64,000 nt of DNA from Anas platyrhynchos (Eukaryota; Chordata; Aves; Anseriformes; Anatidae). Each line of letters starts with the position of its first letter. The stretch's first letter is position 1. The stretch is taken from assembly GCF_047663525.1 (NCBI RefSeq), contig NC_092587.1:46274501-46338500 (forward strand). The letters run 5' to 3'. The position numbers were made by a program, and so were the translations under genes. The notes beneath the pieces are model-generated. The model had not been told where the DNA came from. It saw only the letters and a program-made list of their open reading frames with translations, and searched no databases. This document shows, piece after piece, positions 62,401 to 64,000 of this stretch.

Positions 62401-63708
62401 CATTACTGCTGACAGCTTAATTACTACACAAGTGATTTCAAATCAGATATCCTCACCTGGATGCCACTGATGTCTGCTCACATGTCAAATACATATGCAC
62501 ATATCAGGCAGTGTGCTATTATATTTGCACTGAACCAAAGTAGAGGCAAACAGAGTCAGATCTGTCCATGAGAGATTAAATGCACCACTCAGACAGCATC
62601 CACTTTAATTTCCCCAAATTAAGGCCCATGACAGAAATTTCAGGGAACCTTAATTCTTGGCTTGATTTGTGTTGTCTTGTCTTGTTTTGTTTTGTTGGGT
62701 AAATTGCAGGAGATAAAACCAAAGACAAAAAAAAATTACTTCTTCAGAATATTGCACCAACCTGTCTGGCTGCTCTTACTGCAATCCAGGCTTGTACTTT
62801 GTAGCCTTCTGATTTCAGAGCCTACTCAGGAAAAGAAGAGAGTTCTTTAGAAGAGGTCTAAAATCATACACCCACTCATAATTAGGATTCTAAATGTATT
62901 ATGGTAAAATATACTTTGATGATAGCAAAAAATCCTCAGACTTAGGTAATTATTGTTTCATTTAAAAGCAAAAAACAACATTGGTTTTATACATCCATAA
63001 TTTAATTGGTAAAAGCTCTACCCAGATTACCCAGAGCATACTAATTGTCTGCTCCTCCAAAATTTTCTCAGTGCAGTTTATACGACCCTCACTATTCCAG
63101 AGTTCAGGTATAATTTTCCATTTTCTAGAATCTCAATTACTCTTTCCTCTTATGTTAGACTTTACACTCAAAAAACAGTTTGTATCTGCTTTAATGTGGT
63201 TGGTGCCTTTTATGTTTCTCATTCCTCGCTCATAACTGTATTGAGAAATTGAAATATGAGAAAGTATAAATATTACCACATAAAAATCATGTTGGAATGT
63301 TATGTTTTCTTTGCAAAGAACAAATTAATGAAAACATTTGGTTCTGTTTCTTCTTATTTTCTAATAGAAAAATATTTTAAGTGTTATCATTCCACACAAT
63401 AAACATGAAGAATCACATCAAACAAGATATAATTCTACTGCTGTACTATGTGATTTCTTTGTGTGATTTTTCTAGTAGGATTTTCAATACCAGTATGATT
63501 TATAGGTCACAGTAAGTAATAGCTTGGCAAGATGAACATTGTTGTAACAGAAATACATTTCCTGCTTTGAAGAGGCTGCTGCCCAAAAGATAGAAAACAT
63601 ACCCTTGATTTGGAAGGCAGCATCTTATCTGTCTGTGACACATTCTCATTGTGTGCAACAAAATGCATATACAATAGTGCTATTTCAAGGTATGATCTTC
63701 TTATTAAC
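47398..63708 (-). CDS. CFAP54: Probable CFAP54, C-terminal coding part (partial; about 462 aa in window)
   Basis: Ten confident minus-strand exons (63,603-63,708 down to 47,398-47,526), all with AG/GT borders, join in phase over 1,390 nt to a TAA stop. The first begins one base before a codon boundary, so the gene continues beyond the right edge. The protein is mostly helical and polar, with an [15 protein letters not shown] segment, a Ser/Thr-rich linker and a C-terminal tail; I see no catalytic motif. The name rests on synteny: in mammals CFAP54 lies directly upstream of NEDD1 on the same strand, as here. CFAP54 is a very large (about 3,000 residues) axonemal central-apparatus protein needed for motile cilia and sperm flagella. 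I did not recognise it residue by residue, so the name is inference; that a real gene is present is near certain. Confidence 0.78.
47527..50060 (-). other. CFAP54: CFAP54 candidate last intron
   Basis: A 2.5 kb intron with poly(T) next to the acceptor (sense strand). Only short A-runs and no recognisable element. Confidence 0.65.
50061..50135 (-). CDS. CFAP54: CFAP54 candidate exon I, 75 nt
   Basis: It encodes [20 protein letters not shown] and SPLTE, phase 0 at both ends. Acceptor ATCATTAG, donor GTATGC. Confidence 0.88.
51488..51677 (-). CDS. CFAP54: CFAP54 candidate exon H
   Basis: It encodes [20 protein letters not shown], with a heptad pattern suggesting a short coiled coil, followed by an acidic Ser-rich stretch to VHLDEKTE. 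Phase 2 in (R = AG|A), 0 out. Acceptor CTTTCAG, donor GTAAGT. Confidence 0.9.
52352..52458 (-). CDS. CFAP54: CFAP54 candidate exon G
   Basis: It encodes [20 protein letters not shown], then [15 protein letters not shown] and two bases of Arg. Acceptor TCTTCTACAG, donor GTAAGT. An internal TCAG|GTCACT could act as an alternative donor. Confidence 0.88.
53816..54010 (-). CDS. CFAP54: CFAP54 candidate exon F
   Basis: Sixty-five codons, phase 0 at both ends. A Ser/Thr/Ala-rich, probably flexible linker ([20 protein letters not shown] to [16 protein letters not shown]). Acceptor TGTGTTTCAG, donor GTATAG. Confidence 0.88.
54446..54519 (+). tRNA. tRNA-Asn(GTT)-like sequence joined to CR1
   Basis: It folds as a full cloverleaf. 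The acceptor arms are GTCTCTG and CAGGGAC, the D-stem is GCGC/GCGC, and the anticodon loop CTGTTAA gives GTT (Asn). The T-stem is GGTGG/CCACC around TTCGAGC, and the discriminator is G. The A box TGGCGCAATTGG and B box GGTTCGAGCC are intact, and TTTT follows at 54,530-54,533. Compared with the usual vertebrate tRNA-Asn there are a few substitutions, one turning an anticodon-stem pair into G-T. A CR1 3' end starts within about 15 bp, so it may be a retroposed chimera rather than a working gene. Confidence 0.65.
54534..54842 (+). mobile_element. CR1 LINE 3' fragment, 5'-truncated, directly after tRNA-like sequence
   Basis: It matches the avian CR1 3' region: GAAAGGAAGTTGTGGGGAG, then AGGACAAGAGGGAATGGCC, TTTTCCAACCTTAATGATTC and the tail TATGATT. 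Non-coding remnant in a CFAP54 intron, antisense to the gene. Confidence 0.88.
56046..56072 (-). CDS. Possible CFAP54 27-nt micro-exon
   Basis: It would add nine residues (EKNPSYIKK) and is phase 0 at both ends, so it could sit between exons E and F without breaking the frame. The acceptor TCTACAG follows an 11-T run. The donor GTTAAA is poor, and a nearer CAG would give a frame-breaking 35-nt exon. Exons E and F also join in phase without it. Confidence 0.25.
57400..57450. repeat. T-rich / GT run
   Basis: A T-run of about 25 followed by GTGTGTGTGT and more T, in the CFAP54 intron between exons E and F. Confidence 0.85.
57569..57762 (-). CDS. CFAP54: CFAP54 candidate exon E
   Basis: It encodes [20 protein letters not shown], then [20 protein letters not shown] and [12 protein letters not shown]. 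Preceded by TCTCTTTCC and CCTGCCCC pyrimidine tracts and the acceptor AAATCAG; donor GTACTT. Phase 1 in, 0 out. Confidence 0.9.
58991..59191 (-). CDS. CFAP54: CFAP54 candidate exon D
   Basis: It encodes [20 protein letters not shown], then a Gln/Glu-rich helix ([18 protein letters not shown]) and [20 protein letters not shown]. Phase 1 to phase 1. Acceptor GCATTTGCAG, donor GTATGA. Confidence 0.9.
59441..59489. repeat. (CT)n microsatellite
   Basis: TTCTC units passing into about 16 uninterrupted CT repeats, 250 bp upstream of CFAP54 exon D in transcription order; reads (GA)n in the transcript. Confidence 0.92.
61482..61593 (+). repeat. G/T-rich low-complexity tract
   Basis: GGTTT and GGGTTT units, then GGGGGAGGGGGGAGG and GTGTG/GGTGGT units. 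At least four G-runs of three or more make a G-quadruplex possible on the non-template strand of this intron (antisense to CFAP54). Confidence 0.85.
62090..62222 (-). CDS. CFAP54: CFAP54 candidate exon C
   Basis: It encodes [20 protein letters not shown], then [20 protein letters not shown] and DFLS. Phase 0 in, phase 1 out. Acceptor ATTTTTAG, donor GTATTCC. The split codon G|AT gives Asp with the next exon. Confidence 0.88.
62762..62821 (-). CDS. CFAP54: CFAP54 candidate exon B, 60 nt
   Basis: It encodes [20 protein letters not shown], phase 0 at both ends. The acceptor TTTTCCTGAGTAG follows a pyrimidine stretch; the donor is GTTGGT, slightly weak. It is supported mainly by continuity of frame with both neighbours. 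Confidence 0.85.
63603..63708 (-). CDS. CFAP54: CFAP54 candidate exon A (first in window)
   Basis: It encodes [20 protein letters not shown] and [15 protein letters not shown]. It enters with the last base of a codon and leaves in phase 0. Acceptor TTTCTCACAG, donor GTATGT. Confidence 0.88.
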
Positions 63709-64000
63709 CTGTGAGAAACAAAACAAAGACCAATCAGTGTTAATACCAAAGTAAGCATTATGATGAGTCTGAGTCCTACACAAGACTAGCCAGACAGCCC
63801 CACCAAACAAATGTTTCATCCAATCCACACCATCTCTTTAAAATATATCTTCTTTCAGAAAGCCATGTAATCCTGTTTTCAAGTCTCAGTGGGTCTAAAA
63901 CATCCCCATGGTTTGCTTAACAAGTAACACTGTGATTTAAGAGTATGTCAAATATAATTTGTGCTACATGCAATCAATATTCAATAAATATTCAACAATT

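Noticed and set aside
1..64000. CRISPR arrays, operons, riboswitches or ribosome-binding sites
   Set aside because: The DNA is vertebrate nuclear sequence with spliced genes and LINEs. No regularly spaced repeats or bacterial gene structure were seen.
1..64000. Endogenous retrovirus or LTR element
   Set aside because: No paired LTRs, primer-binding site or retroviral protein motif was recognised; the only RT-like sequence is CR1.

Overview
The window is nuclear DNA from a bird. It carries several CR1 LINE fragments with the typical avian 3' tails, long introns with GT-AG boundaries, two CpG islands in otherwise AT-rich DNA, and exons of vertebrate genes. The exact species cannot be fixed from the sequence. 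Coordinates below are plus-strand positions; both genes are transcribed from the minus strand, so they read right to left.

Region by region. (a) 1-18,247: DNA beyond the 3' end of NEDD1. It holds two antisense CR1 copies (about 449-735 and 1,914-2,702) and an isolated CpG island (about 10,500-10,915) with YY1-like elements in both orientations. A perfect 15-bp hairpin lies at 12,390-12,423. I could not support a protein-coding gene here. (b) 18,248-41,300: NEDD1, complete. Fourteen coding exons join in phase into a 665-residue protein. A CpG-island promoter with two CCAAT boxes lies at about 40,905-41,560. The intron after codon 45 has the hallmarks of a U12-type (minor-spliceosome) intron. 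Introns hold a CR1 pair (22,395-22,674 on plus, 22,779-23,886 on minus). (c) 41,561-47,207: a three-copy minisatellite beside the NEDD1 promoter, a sense CR1 copy (42,504-43,275), and otherwise unremarkable DNA. (d) 47,208-63,708: the last ten confident exons of a second minus-strand gene. They join in phase to an open C-terminal segment of about 462 residues ending at a stop. Position in tandem upstream of NEDD1 points to CFAP54 (cilia and flagella associated protein 54), whose 5' part lies beyond the right edge. One of its introns holds a tRNA-Asn(GTT)-like sequence fused to a CR1 3' end.

NEDD1 and the CFAP54 candidate are tandem neighbours, the same order as in mammals. NEDD1 brings gamma-tubulin ring complexes to centrosomes and spindles, and CFAP54 is an axonemal central-apparatus protein. 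Both act in microtubule biology, but nothing here shows shared regulation. The most interesting items are the U12-type intron in NEDD1, the tRNA-Asn/CR1 chimera, the promoter-proximal minisatellite, and the orphan bidirectional CpG island.
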